Shown here piece after piece: positions 25,501-36,483 of a DNA stretch of 64,000 bases. Made by a program: the position numbers and the translations under genes. Location of the stretch: assembly GCA_027574665.1 (NCBI GenBank), contig CM050664.1, positions 17,262,774-17,326,773 on the forward strand, given 5' to 3'. Every line of letters starts with the position of its first letter. Position 1 is the first letter of the stretch. The notes below the pieces were generated by a model. It was not told where the DNA came from, did no database searches, and saw only the letters and a list, made by a program, of their open reading frames with translations. This DNA is from Rhynochetos jubatus. Its lineage: Eukaryota > Chordata > Aves > Eurypygiformes > Rhynochetidae.

Positions 25501-28500
25501 GGGGTGGTATTGTCACTGTTCCCAGGGAAGTTTTATACGCCCTGTAAGGATGGAGACCCCAGATTCCTGCTGATGTACATCAGCAGCACTGATTTACATG
25601 ATCCAGGAGCAGACAGCCTGTTCCTACGCGCTCGCTGCATGCCCTGGCCCCATGGCATCACCCCATGCACCCTGCTCATATGAGTGCTCATGTGGGGAGG
25701 GGGCTGCAGGGGCTGCTGCTGGGAACGGTGTCGGGAACCCACTGAGATTAGCTGGTTTCCAGCCAGCATGACTTTGGCTAAGTACTGTGGGTGACCCCCC
25801 CTCGTCCTGTTTGGCCTCAAGGAGAGGAGGGAATGAAAAAAAAAAAAAAAGGAAAATGTTGGTTTTGTTTTGGCTGGGGAGCTGGAGCCACAAGGAATGT
25901 CGGGTAAACCACAGCTCGGGTTACCCTCTTCCAGCGCGCGGCATGACGCTCTGGCTGGGCGGCAGAAAGGGCTTCTCTCTCCTCGCCCCTCTAATGCAGA
26001 GCACAAAGTGAAGCCCAGCCCTGGCCTGCAGGAGCTCTGTGGAAAGAGGGATTTCTACTGGGAAGCAGCAGCCCACAGGCAGGGCGCAGGCTGCATGCTT
26101 CGGGCAGCAAGTGGGGCTCTCTGGGAGCAGAAACCAGTACAGGTGGCACTGGGAGACCAGTGCCAGCTATCCACTCCCTGAAATGGCCAGAGCTCTGTTT
26201 TGATTCTTGGTTTTGAGGACAAAACCTTCTAACGAAACCAGAGCTCTGGGAGGAGCACTCAGGCAGGAGGGAAATGTTCTCCTCTGATGGATACAAGTGG
26301 GATCTGAACTTCCTAGGAATGACCCTGGAGTCAGTGGTTCCCGTAGTTAGCTGATGGGTGCACTTTTTTGCCACCCTGCAGCAGGCACCCTGACTGTTGC
26401 CAAAGCTTGTTCCAGTCAGGACCCTTGGAGACAGCGCAGGTGGGCGCTGGTATCGCAGGGGATGCGGATGTCACCTTTGTGTGTCATCTCCAGTGATGCA
26501 GGGGACCTCTTCAGCCAAAAGGCTCAGAGGCCAGCTCCATGTAGGATCAGTGAAAGCTCATGCAAAGCTTCACATATCCCACCAAGTCTTTTCTGTTTCC
26601 GGTGTTTTGGCACAGGAGGCGAGAAGAAACCTTTTCTCTAGAGCGTGTGCAGATGCACTGACAGCGGGGACCTGGGCAGGGGGAGCAGCAGTTTCCTTGG
26701 GGGGAGCCCTGCATGTTCACAGTGCAGAGACTTCAGCCGAGGGGCAGTTTCAGTGCCAGGAGGCTGGAGGGAGGATTTTCTACTAAACACTATGGACTTT
26801 TTCCTTTGCGATAGCCTTCATTCAGTGTAGGTCACCTGTGGCATGTCTCTGGGGTAGGCAAGGTTGTAAGGCCTCAGCTGTGCCACCCAGGGCTGCAGAA
26901 GCACTGAATCCTTGTCCTGACCTATAGGCATAGTGTGTGTCCACCCAGGTAGGCTGTAACGTGGAGAGGGATCTCGTGTTGTGGGTACAGGCTGTTTTAT
27001 ATGCAAAACTTGGCTTTCTGTGGTGCCACATGTTGGGGGGCAGCAGGGACACGCTTTGGGATGGCTCTTCCACATTGCTGGAGAGGAGTAGGAGCTCGTA
27101 GAGGTGAACAGGACCTCATCTGCTGCTGCCCCGTTGTGTGGGAGGGGAGGCAGGAGTATAGGCAGGCTCCAAGGAAGGTCTCCTGAGCTCTGGGATGCGG
27201 CACGTGCCCTGGGAAGGCACGTGTATCTCCCTGCCCCTTGGATGCCACTGAAAGCTTTTGGGGGATGACAGCGGGGGCCTGAAAGCCAGTTTTTGGCAAT
27301 AGAGAATCAAATGGTGTTATTCCTTGGTCTCCAAAACCACTGACTTCAGTGGGCACAGCTCGAGAGGAAGGAAGGAAGACCTGAAACTGGAGCAGGAAGT
27401 TCCTGAAACGCGAGAGCAGCCTTCCTCTTGATGCTGAGCCTCTCCTGTCCTCACGCTTTTGGCTGAGCACTGAGGGGTGTTATAACTTAACTGCAGACTC
27501 AGTTCAGGTCCTCCCTCCTGGTAATAAATCCAGCCATGGCAGTTCCTGAGCTCCTGGTGTGGGTCTTCTGAGTTACCATATCCTCTCGTGTTTGGTTTTG
27601 TTGGGTCTATTCTGCCTCTTCGCCCTGACAAGGAATCTGTCGGTGATGGGCACGTCTCCCTGCGGGGGTGGCCTGAGGTGCAGCGCAGGTTAAAAGCACA
27701 GAGGCTATGAGTCGGAGGGAGCAGAGGACCCAGGTTTTATAGGTGCACTGGGAGCTGTGGCTGAACACGTCCCCAGGATGGGGATAGGGGACGTGGCCTC
27801 CCGCAGCACCGACTGACCGACCAGACGTGGGGCAGCAGCTGGAGGTGGCCGGGGAGACAGTGAGGCGGCAAGGCTTAGAGTCAGGAGCCAGGGCTTTCTG
27901 CGGCCAGGCTACAACCTCTGCCGAGCCCTGGGGCTGCAGGGTGAGCTTTGGGCTGTTCCCTGCTGAGGGACGAGAGATTTGGACAAAACCATTCAGCACG
28001 GCAGTTTTCTGGGTGGAGAGGGCAGTGATGAGATTTGCAGTGTCCAGGCTGGAGGGAAGGGCTCTGCAGCCACTGAGATGTGGTGTGGCAGGATGACGCT
28101 GCAGGCAGCTGCCAGTTCTCCGGCGTTGCTTTATGCCAGCGCCGGCAGAGAGGTGTCGTGAGCTGCCTTGCAGCCCCGGAGCCGGCTGGTGCCTGGCAGC
28201 GTTTCTTGCTGATGCAAGGGCAGGCAGGTGGGGATGACTCGACGAGGCTGGAAGGCTTGATAAAGATAGCATGGTTTCCAGCCCGGCGGATTAGGCTGGG
28301 GCTGGACATGCTCCGTGTGAGTGCTCCCAAGCATGCGCCTTTCCCAGTATTTCCCATGGTCGGAGCTACTGTTGAGTGACTGTGGAATTAAAGTATCACT
28401 TGCGATTTTCTACATTCCAGAGCGGTGTCAGGTTTTGGCAGAGGGCAGGCTCTGTGTGTGCCTGTGTGCTTCACTTGGCCTGTAAGCCCCCTAATATCTC

Positions 28501-28970
28501 GGAGGCCATGCACATCACTGCCGTCCTTGCAAACTCCGGCTTGCCTGGACCGGCAGGGAAGCGTAGGAGAGCCAAGCAGAGGGCAGGAGGGAGCCCAGGT
28601 TCCCGGCTGGTTGGCTGCCATTTGCCCCTAGCCTAACACTTATTTCTAAAACAAAATTTTCACCCCAGCAACATATAGTCATTTTCCCAGGATTTTGAAC
28701 GATGGGAAGACTGGAATCCAAATAAACCCAACTGCCTGTGGTTTTAGACGTCTTGTAGTCCCCTAGCATCAGGCGAGTGGTTGTCTCCAGAAAGGCTGGC
28801 CACAAAACGTAACTGGAATCCCAGTTAACTCCAGCAAAAGAAAGAAGTTGTTTCGCAGCAGCCGATCCATCTGCTACCCCTTGTGGGGCCAGGGCCGGCT
28901 ACAAGAAGCCAGCGGTGCTGTGGCTTTGGGTGCCTGCCTCCGTCTGCGCGGCAGGGTTAAACAAATATCG
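22564..28970. other. Non-coding stretch, no gene recognised
   Basis: No gene is recognised. It holds an ATGCAAAT octamer near 23565, an AT-rich block at 24405-24485, a 15-base A run at 25836-25850, and otherwise GC-rich sequence with overlapping open frames on both strands. None of the frames carries a motif I can name. Confidence 0.45.
25836..25850. repeat. Poly(A) run
   Basis: There are fifteen consecutive A on the + strand, followed by GG. No SINE or LINE body is recognisable upstream, so this is a simple homopolymer rather than a retroposon tail. Confidence 0.7.
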
Positions 28971-28977
28971 GTGCTGG

Positions 28978-29125
28978 ATTTATAGAGCAGTGGAGGATCT
29001 CAAAGCGGTTTGCAGGCTGTAATGAATTAAGCCTTGCTACGTTGCTGTGGTTGGGTTGGGATGGCACTCGCAGCTTGGTGGTTTTTTTTTGCAGCTGAGG
29101 AAACTGAGGCATGGAAACATGAGGG
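28978..29125 (+). repeat. MIR-like SINE relic
   Basis: The segment keeps the two hallmarks of MIR-type elements in the right order: GGATCTCAAAGCGGTTTGCA, followed by TAATGAATTAAGCCT, and about 70 bp later CTGAGGAAACTGAGGCATGG. Similarity is by eye to the well-known MIR/CORE-SINE consensus, and divergence is high. Ends are approximate and degraded MIR 3' sequence could continue to about 29300. MIR-family copies are known at low density in birds and other sauropsids. Confidence 0.6.
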
Positions 29126-32125
29126 GTGGGATTTTTCTGTACAGAGACACGGTGGTGCAGACATACGTGTCTGGGCTGGGTGTCTGGACTGCCTTCAGTA
29201 GGAGAGCAAAGGGCATCACCAAAGTGTCACTGGCTCATGTGAATGGGTGTGTAAAACAGAGGAGTGGTACCTTTGGAAATAGATACCCCCATCTTGCCAT
29301 TGACTGGAGCAGATGCCTGTGTTACAGACGTGGAAGGGAAGATGTCAAGCCTTTGCCTGGTGGTATTTCTCAAGCAACGTAAGAAACCTGCAGCAGAAAT
29401 GGAAGTGGAATTTGGCACTCTCGTGAGCCCTGTGTGTTTCAGTTGTGTCCTCCACAGGGGGCTTGGCTGGCTTCACCTCAGCTTTGAGCCAAGGACTGTA
29501 CTTGCTGTTATGGCAATAAGCTTGCAAAGGGATCTCTGTGGAGGCTGCTTCAGCCCTTTTCTGTTTCTGCATCCCACGTGTCTGTCCATGATGCTCGCCT
29601 GGGCCCTTTTCCTGCGTTCAGCTGCGGTGTTCAGGCAACACTTGAACTCAGCAGGATGTGGCCTGGAGCCTCAGCTGAAGATGTGCATGGGACCGTGTTT
29701 CTGTTGGTGGAAAAGGTACTCCTAAGTCACCTTTCATGGGAACCATGGTGTTGTAAGGAGGCAAAGAAGAGATGGGAAGCAGGCAAACGCTTGTGCTGGA
29801 GCAGCTTCCGAGGTCTCCCGTACCTGTGGAAGTAATTTGTAGATACCAAAATACAGTATTAGGTTGTAGGGCTCTTGTATCCTTTGGAGAGTTAATCAGA
29901 AGTGAGATGAACTTGCTTTAAGATGAACAAAGGTTTTTTTCTGAACAAGGGGAAAGAGAAAAGTCCAGCACTGTCCAGTAGAGTTGGATGTGTGGGGAGG
30001 AGGTGTCTCTCCACTGGACTAGGGAGGCATCTCTAGAGACCTTCTCCTGATTCTTCACACCCACTGGCTTCTCATGAATGAGACAGGACATGTCAGGTGT
30101 GGAGCTCCTTCCATGGCATTGTGGGAAGCAGTCAATATTCCAGGTCTCCGAGGCTGATCTGGAGATGGAGACATCCTCAATCACCATATTCCTCAGACAC
30201 CTCTGGTGCTACTTAATCGGCTGCATGGCTTTGAAGTCACTCAGATGGTATCTCCTATGGAGTGTTTACCATTGTGGTGTGGCTAGTTCATGGGAGGGAT
30301 GTTGTGAAGAGTAAGTGGGTAGTTTGTGTATTTGTATATATATGTATACCTACACAGCAGTGCTTGGAGGAGGAAATAAAAGCCAACTGGACTTTTCTCC
30401 TGGTGCTCAAGTTTGGGAGGTGAGAGAGGCTTTTTGGTGACGTGATTATTCCACTAGCATCCTCCCAAGAGATCCTTCTCATTCATGTGCTCTCCTTGGA
30501 GTATCTGTGGAGGCAGCCTCTAACTAGCCTGCCTGCAAGGCAGAGATGCAGCTGGCCAGGTCATCTTTGAAACGCTTCCTCCTGGGTAAGGTGTACGGAC
30601 TCCCAAGGTCTCCTTTGTTTTCAGAAATGCTGAATATGAGGTTCTTCTCCAAAGGTGCCTGCTCAGTGTGGATGTTTAGAAACACCCCCATGCATAGCAT
30701 GGTGCCTTGTCAGATGCTGGGAATGTTTTCTTATCCCTTTGGTATGTCATTCACGGAAGGCTGATGATTCATTCTTAGGACATGACTTTGGGGTAGAGCT
30801 TTGGTTATCACCAGCCCCATCCAGCCGAGCAGCTGGGGCGAGCTGCTCTGTCGTGACGCTTCCTCAGCGCGTCTCATTAGAGCACTGCAAAACCGAGGTC
30901 TGACACGCCAAGGCTCCTCGGAGTGAAGTGAATGAGCTCATAACACGGTTGCCACTGGGTTTGCTGGGTGCTGAATGCACATTCCAGACTTCTTGACTCA
31001 TTTCCCAGGACTGAAGCGCGCAGCCCACTGTCTAACCCCGATGTCCACCGCGTGCCTGAGGTTAGGAGGGGAACAATGGAAGGAAAGGACCCTCTTGGAT
31101 TTCCTCTCTTGGTATTTTTTCTCTGCATTCATATTCATTCTCGCCATTTCTATTTTTAAGTTGTTTTCTTGTGCAATCTGTGTGGGTTTGTGCTGCTATA
31201 TTTAATACTTTGCTAGTATCAGATTTTGCTTTCAAGGGCTTTCAAAACAAACCCAATAAAAATAATCCCCTTGCAGGAGGTCACTGAGGTGGAATGGCTT
31301 TTTCCCAAGTGCTGACATGCTTTGGACTTCTCCCTGTTCAGGCTTATTTCCCCCTTGCCAAGAGGCCCTTTTCCCCCATCAGATGACCCTAGTCCCAGCG
31401 ATGAAGATGATGTGTGGGTGTGCAGGGCTGGGCGACTGCGGGACTTCTCTCTTGCCTGTCGTGGAGGCCACGGAGAGTGCTTGTGAGGAGCAGTGCTGGA
31501 AACATCTGTCCTTAGTCTGCTGCTCTTGCAGGACTTGTGCTTGCAGACTCCTTGATTTTGGGAGCTCATTGTTCCCTTAGCCTGAAAATGTCACTTAGTT
31601 TTTAACATCAAAGTTTGCACCATCGCAGCAAATGGGTCTCCAGCTTCCCAGGCACCGTTGGTTTCTGCTGGAGAAGCTGGTAGGTGCGATGAACCGCTGA
31701 ACTGCACCAGCTGGCCACCCCAAGCAGATAGGAAGCTGTTCACAATCCCAAGGGGAATTGCCTCATCAGGAGTCCCCAGCCCACCACTGCAGAGCTTCTG
31801 TGTGGAAGGAGAGCTGACCTGGAGAGGTCCTGCTGATGTCCTGGCCTCAGGAATGCACCCTTGGTGCCCAGATCTCAGAGCACAGGGGGACAGCGGTCCC
31901 AGCTGCTCTGCCACAGCCATGCAAGTTGCCTGGCGCTGTCCGGCAGACGTCGTGGAAGCGGCTGTGAATTCTGAATTTTCCGAAGTTGGGTTACGTAGGA
32001 ACTGAGGCTCCCGCTGCTCAGTTTTATTTTTATTAGCCAAACTATTTAACCAGCAGAATTGTTTGCAGAAGCAAAGCACTTTGGTCCCCGAATCATTGAG
32101 CTTCCAGGTTCTATCCGCTCTCAGT
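29126..32125. other. Non-coding stretch, no gene recognised
   Basis: No gene is recognised. At 30588 a GTAAGG donor closes a 42-nt open segment that begins AGATGCAG and encodes MQLARSSLKRFLLG, but its acceptor is weak. At 31379 a good acceptor (CTTTTCCCCCATCAG) precedes an acidic open frame (DDPSPSDEDDVWV) that has no convincing donor. A (TATA)n-like run lies at about 30335-30350. Confidence 0.4.
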
Positions 32126-32129
32126 AGGA

Positions 32130-32480
32130 CAGCGATCATGTGCTAAATCCCAATTAATCATTAAGAAGATATTTGAGGTTTAGCAGCTGTGTTACAAGAT
32201 ACAGTTTTTACTGGTTTCAACCTCAGTTAAATATGTTTTTAATAGTGGATGGTATTTAATTAAACATAAAATAACAGAGGCTTATTAAATCTAGAGAGAC
32301 CTTTCTTAGTGATGGATATTGAATGTTAAGTAAATACCAGTTGGTCATTAGAAGCATATTCAGTGTGGTTTCACAACTATGTAATAGGCAGGTATCTTAT
32401 TACCCATCTACCCAGTTTCAATGAATACGCTCTTAATAATCAATTGCCATTCATTAAATATATAATAACTGTCCTATTAG
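32130..32480. promoter_or_regulatory. AT-rich island with many TAAT/ATTA motifs
   Basis: About 350 bp are strongly AT-rich inside GC-rich surroundings, with dense TAAT, ATTA and CAATTAAT/TTTAATTAAA motifs and few CpGs. No LINE, SINE or DNA transposon consensus is recognised in it. The composition resembles vertebrate conserved non-coding enhancers bound by homeodomain or POU factors, or an old unrecognised repeat. Conservation across species would decide, and that cannot be seen here. Confidence 0.3.
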
Positions 32481-32874
32481 AGCTGAATTAGATCCTTGTA
32501 GGAGAAAAGGAGGGTAACCTGGCGCTCGTTGGTTTTTGGAGTATTTTTTGTTTTGTTTTGAGCTGATGGTTCATTGAGATTAGCTTTTTCTAGGGTCATT
32601 AAAGATTGGATGACACTGGGCTTGGATGATGGACAAGTAGGCTTCACAGCGTGTTCGTGTTGGGACCTGCCCGAGCCACTGCCACCGCGGTTGGCTGGAG
32701 TGGGGTGACGAAGGGGGGCTGCTGGCAGCGCTCAGGGCTGAGCCGATGGCTGCGACCATCCGTCTGGGATGTGCCGGATTCTCGGCATGGCAGGGTTGAT
32801 GGTTGCGGGGTGACGCTGTGAGTCATGGAGTGTCCTTTGGGCGTATCTTGGTCTTTCTCTCGGGCTGAAATACA

Positions 32875-33035
32875 TTACACAGGGCTGCAAGGAAGGAGAC
32901 AAAGCACTGCCGTGGGGAAATGCTTTCTTATACAGGAGGCGTTAACCTGTAGAACTTGCTGCTACGCAGTATCTTCAAAGCCAATGAGTTGGCTGGTGTC
33001 AAAGGAGGATGAGACTCATTTGAGGATGATATGAT
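32875..33035 (+). repeat. CR1/L3-type LINE 3' fragment (sense)
   Basis: The run GTTAACCTGTAGAACTTGCT, then GCTAC-CAGTATCTTCAAAGCC and GTGTCAAAGGAGGATGAGA, parallels the 3' part of sauropsid CR1/L3-type LINEs (a 'taacctgtggaactccttgctacaggat' block followed by a 'gggttcaaaaaaggat' block). It is short and diverged, so family assignment is by pattern recognition only. It cannot encode anything. Confidence 0.5.
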
Positions 33036-34111
33036 CAGAAAGAGTCGCTTAGGGCACAGCAGATGTTCCTAATTCCTGTTCATGGTTAAGGACAGACCAG
33101 CAGCTGACCCCATTTCCCAAGCTGTTTCTCATCTCTCTGCTCCATGAAGTCAGGTTCTGGGCCACTGTTTCTCCAGGTTTTTGTAGCCTTGTTGTGTGTA
33201 CCATCTGAGTACTTTCCAGGTTGGAAAGCATGTAGATTGTGGGTGGACAGGGACACTAAGAGGATTTGAGATGCTCTATCCCAACCTTAAAAAGCAGGTC
33301 GTTGCAGCAGTTTGAGTACTTTGGTTTTATTTTGTGGTGAAGCATGAGTTATTTTGCAAGGCCCAGCACGTAGTTGCTATTCACATCGGTGAGGCATTAC
33401 TGCATGGCAGGAGCTGGTTTGGGATGGGAAATGGGGGCTGGACTGCTTGGGAACAGCAGGCAGGGCTTTCTCCTTACCAGGAAGAGATGGAGCAGTCTGG
33501 CAGCTGGAGAGGAGCTGGACGATTTGACCTCTGAGGTGGACCTTGGATGGTCCCCTGCCCTGAGACAGAACTTGCTGCAGGATTTACTGTTTTTCTTCTC
33601 CTCAGCCTTCAAAACCCCATGTTGTAGCTTTGTAAGAAGCAATAGACCAGGGCTGTGGCTCTGGGGGCAGCAGGGACTCGTGGCTTGCGTGTGTGTGGCG
33701 TGCGTGGCCCAGTCAGTGCGGGAAGTACAACCAGACCACGTCATCCTATTAAGGTTGTATGTTTAAAAAGGATAAATGCAGAGGTGGCAGCTTTTAAGCT
33801 GAAAGAAAACTGCTGCTGCAGAGCGCGTTGCCCGTGCTGCCGGCAGTGAGCCTGCTTGCGATGAAGGTTTGAGGGGTTGATTTCTGGCAGGGGGCACATC
33901 TGTGGAGGGGAAAGCAGGAGCACAGAGCATTTTTCGGGACTCTGTGGGTAGTCCTATTAGCTTTCTTGCAGTAGCACTTCCTTTTTAATTTCTCAGTGCT
34001 GCTGTGTTTCGTAGGCCATAACTTTGAATTTCTCCCCTTGTTAACCTGCGCAGCGGTACTGACTCAGTGCTGGAACAATACCCGAGGCAGGCAGGAGCAG
34101 CAGTGATTCAC
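33036..34111. other. Non-coding stretch, no gene recognised
   Basis: No gene is recognised. A minus-strand GTAAGG donor (33470) with a moderate acceptor would define a 54-nt exon rich in Ser codons, judged too weak to call. A TGACTCAG AP-1-type motif lies at 34060-34067. Confidence 0.4.
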
Positions 34112-34233
34112 GCTGCCGGCTGGAGGGGATGAGCCCGTCTTCTCTGCTCGCTTATTAATTTCTTCTAGTGCGTGAGTCAGGCTCTCCTCGCCCCCGGGCA
34201 GGAAAGCAGCCATGGTGAGTTTTAAGTGGGGAG
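34112..34233 (-). other. Candidate coding exon with internal Kozak-ATG (minus strand)
   Basis: On the minus strand a strong acceptor (CTCCCGGCCCCCTTCCCAG) opens 122 nt that stay open in one frame up to a moderate GTGAAT donor. A weaker alternative donor (GTATTG) would extend the exon to 34082. The frame starts with two bases of a split codon and contains a near-perfect initiation context (CTCACCATGG, ATG at 34213). The peptide includes MAAFLPGGEESLTHALEE followed by INKRAEKTGSS, the latter helix-like. The two-base start fits the single overhanging base of the candidate at 36154-36295, giving an in-frame join. It is not recognised as any family and could be chance. Confidence 0.24.
34173..34180. 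promoter_or_regulatory. AP-1-type site (TGAGTCAG)
   Basis: A consensus AP-1/MARE core lies here, with a second core (TGACTCAG) about 113 bp away at 34060-34067. Paired AP-1 cores suggest an enhancer, but the motif is short and frequent by chance. Confidence 0.25.
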
Positions 34234-36153
34234 CTGGGAAGGGGGCCGGGAGGAGGCTGACGGGCAGGGGCTTCTGTTGCGGGCCACCCTGCTCCCTGGG
34301 GTCTGCCAGTTCCGAGTCACACTGTGTGTGCAGAGGGGACGTCGCTGTGCTGGCACCTATCACATCCAGGTCCTGCATAGCAGCGGTCCTGGCGATCCCC
34401 TCTCTCACGGGCTCAGGAGTCTTGCTGCCTTCCCAAGGATTCCCCTGGGCATGGGGTGACGTTTGTCAGCTGGGCTGGTGGCCAAGCTGGCTGTATGCTG
34501 TGCTCTCCTGCTGCTTGCTCGCAGGTTTGGAGAGCCGGTTCAGGCAGTGTGCCCCACACCGCTCACTTGCTGTGTGGCACAAGGTTGGGGGCCCCTTTCC
34601 CCAGCCTGGACCTGTCCACCAGCCTACCAGCGTGTCCTGAGACGCATCCTGCTCTTGGCCAGCACATCCAGCAGTGTTACCTGCATGCTTCAGCCCTTGG
34701 CAGAAGCTATGGGAGCAGTAGGACACAACTGAGACCAAGTAGGTTCATTACATGTGCAGCAGTGGTTACAGAGAGAGCAGCCTCGTGTCCTGGCAGGATC
34801 CAGGCCTGGATTGCTGCAGCGTACCTGACCTGGATCAGCCCCAGCCCCAGGACAGCCCCAATTACAGCTTTGCCAGTTAATGGCAGTGATGGGCCCATGA
34901 AAGCAAGCAAGCTCCAGCTTTTCAGTAGGTAAAGCTGTGAGAGCAAAGGTGGGGTAGCATTTGTGTTGCTGCCTGTGCCTGGGCTTTCACCAGGCAGGCA
35001 GTGGAGAAGCTGCGCAGCTGTCTGCAGCCCACAGTGGATTGCCCATCATCACCAGAAATACATCTGCAGCTGGGGAGACAGGAAAAGTGCAAGCTTCCTT
35101 AAACTTGCAGGCCTGAGGGCAGTCAGAGGAACGGTGGGAGAGCAGTTTGTGAAGTCCTGGTTGGCTCAGATAGAGCTGCCCAGGTTGCATTTCTCCTGAT
35201 CTCAGAGGATGTGTGTTGAAAGTATGCCCATGCCACTTGCATTGTGCCAGGAGCCGCAGCTCCAGGTACCTCGGCTGCCTTCGGGGCCACCAGAAGAATG
35301 GGGATGTTGTGGGTGCTGCAGGGATTGCTGTGGCTGGAGGGTTGAGGGCAACCAGCTCCCGGTCTCAGTGGAATTGTGGTGGTGTGGGTGGGCACCTTGC
35401 CACACGTGCGTGGGCCAGCCTCACCGAATGGGTCCTTGGACCATGGGGCTCTTGAACAGTGGCGTGTTCAATTGGTGATGCCGATGCTGGGAGGTTGGCA
35501 TCTCCCTGAGCTTTGGCAGCATTACCAGGGGAGGTGCAAGCGAAGGCAGGTTTCTCCCACCTGGCTGGCACTGCTGTGGCAGAGTAATCTCCTCTAGGAG
35601 GATTTCCTAGAAGTCATGGTGTTTGCCCTTGATGGATGGGGTCTGGTGCAGACCCTGGGAGGATGCAGAGCTGTGTGCCAGAGTCTCCCTGCTCACAACG
35701 AGGGCAAATTGATTCGCTTCCATGGGCGAGGAGCTGCTTGGTCACCAGGTTGTCCACACAGCCAAGAAATGCCCTTGTTCAAAGTCACCCTGGCTGTTGA
35801 GTCACCCTCCTTTATCCAGAGGCAGCTTTACATCGCAAGCCCCAGGTGAGGGGCATCACAGCCTGACCCCACAGGGGTTTGCTGCATCTTCCTCTTGTTC
35901 TGATTTGTACCCTCCGCTAACAGCCCTGAGTCTGCCCAGCCGCCTTGGCCGGCCTCCCCGCGTGTCCTCCACCGCCGGCCAACCCAGCCATAAAACCCTC
36001 TAATCCGAACAGGCTGGGGCAGAGCAACGCCGCTGCCATCGGGACAGCTCGCTGTGTGTGGTTTCCATTTAGTGCAGATTTATTTCCTCTGGGTCGCCGG
36101 CTCTGCCGTTGCTCACTCCTTGGCTCTGCTTCTTGGGAGCATCCAGCATTTAC
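34234..36153. other. Non-coding stretch, no gene recognised
   Basis: No gene or named repeat is recognised. Open frames of up to 158 codons occur on both strands without domains or good splice-site pairs. Confidence 0.4.
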
Positions 36154-36295
36154 CTTCTTGCAGGAAGGGGCTTGGGGGGACTGTAACTTCATTGTACATG
36201 TCAATTAGGAAAACACCCTCAGGAATTTCCTTTCTGATGCTGCCTGGCTCTACAATAACCTCTGTCTCCGTGTCTGCCGGCTCCCCAGAGCCCAT
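36154..36295 (-). other. Candidate first coding exon (minus strand), unidentified
   Basis: The minus strand has ATG at 36295 in a favourable context (GCGGGATGG), 47 codons, then one base before a GAAG|GTAAAT donor. The peptide starts MGSGEPADTETEVIV, then continues with EPGSIRKEIPEGVFLIDMYN and EVTVPPSPFLQE; it is acidic at the start, with no signal peptide or membrane segment. Upstream on the same strand lies about 180 bp of CpG-rich sequence and a palindromic CRE, as expected for a promoter and 5' UTR. The frame is also open upstream of the ATG. The single overhanging base is compatible with the two-base start of the candidate at 34233. No family is recognised. The + strand has a competing acceptor-like sequence at 36172, so orientation is not certain. 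Confidence 0.33.
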
Positions 36296-36483
36296 CCCGC
36301 CAATGCAAACCGAAAGGGAGCCGGGAGCAGGCTCAGCTCCGCAGACTCGTCGAGCTTCTGTTCCAGCTCCCTCCGAGCGCAGAGCCCCATCTCATTTCCA
36401 CTTCTCCCGCGCTTCTCGCTCCCTCTCCGGGCGCTGGAGTTTGGAGTTGTTTTGGAAACCGCTGCAACTCTGGCATGACGTCA
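36284..36483 (-). promoter_or_regulatory. Candidate CpG-rich promoter with CRE
   Basis: About fifteen CpGs occur in 200 bp, ending in a full palindromic cAMP-response element. On the minus strand the CRE would lie about 180 bp upstream of the candidate ATG, a common distance for CRE-containing TATA-less promoters. No TATA box is visible. The direction is inferred from the downstream open frame. Confidence 0.35.
36476..36483. promoter_or_regulatory. Palindromic CRE (TGACGTCA)
   Basis: This is the exact 8-bp CREB/ATF site. Full CREs survive poorly in methylated DNA because of the central CpG, so one at the edge of a CpG-rich segment is suggestive of an active, unmethylated element. Occupancy is unknown. 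Confidence 0.6.
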
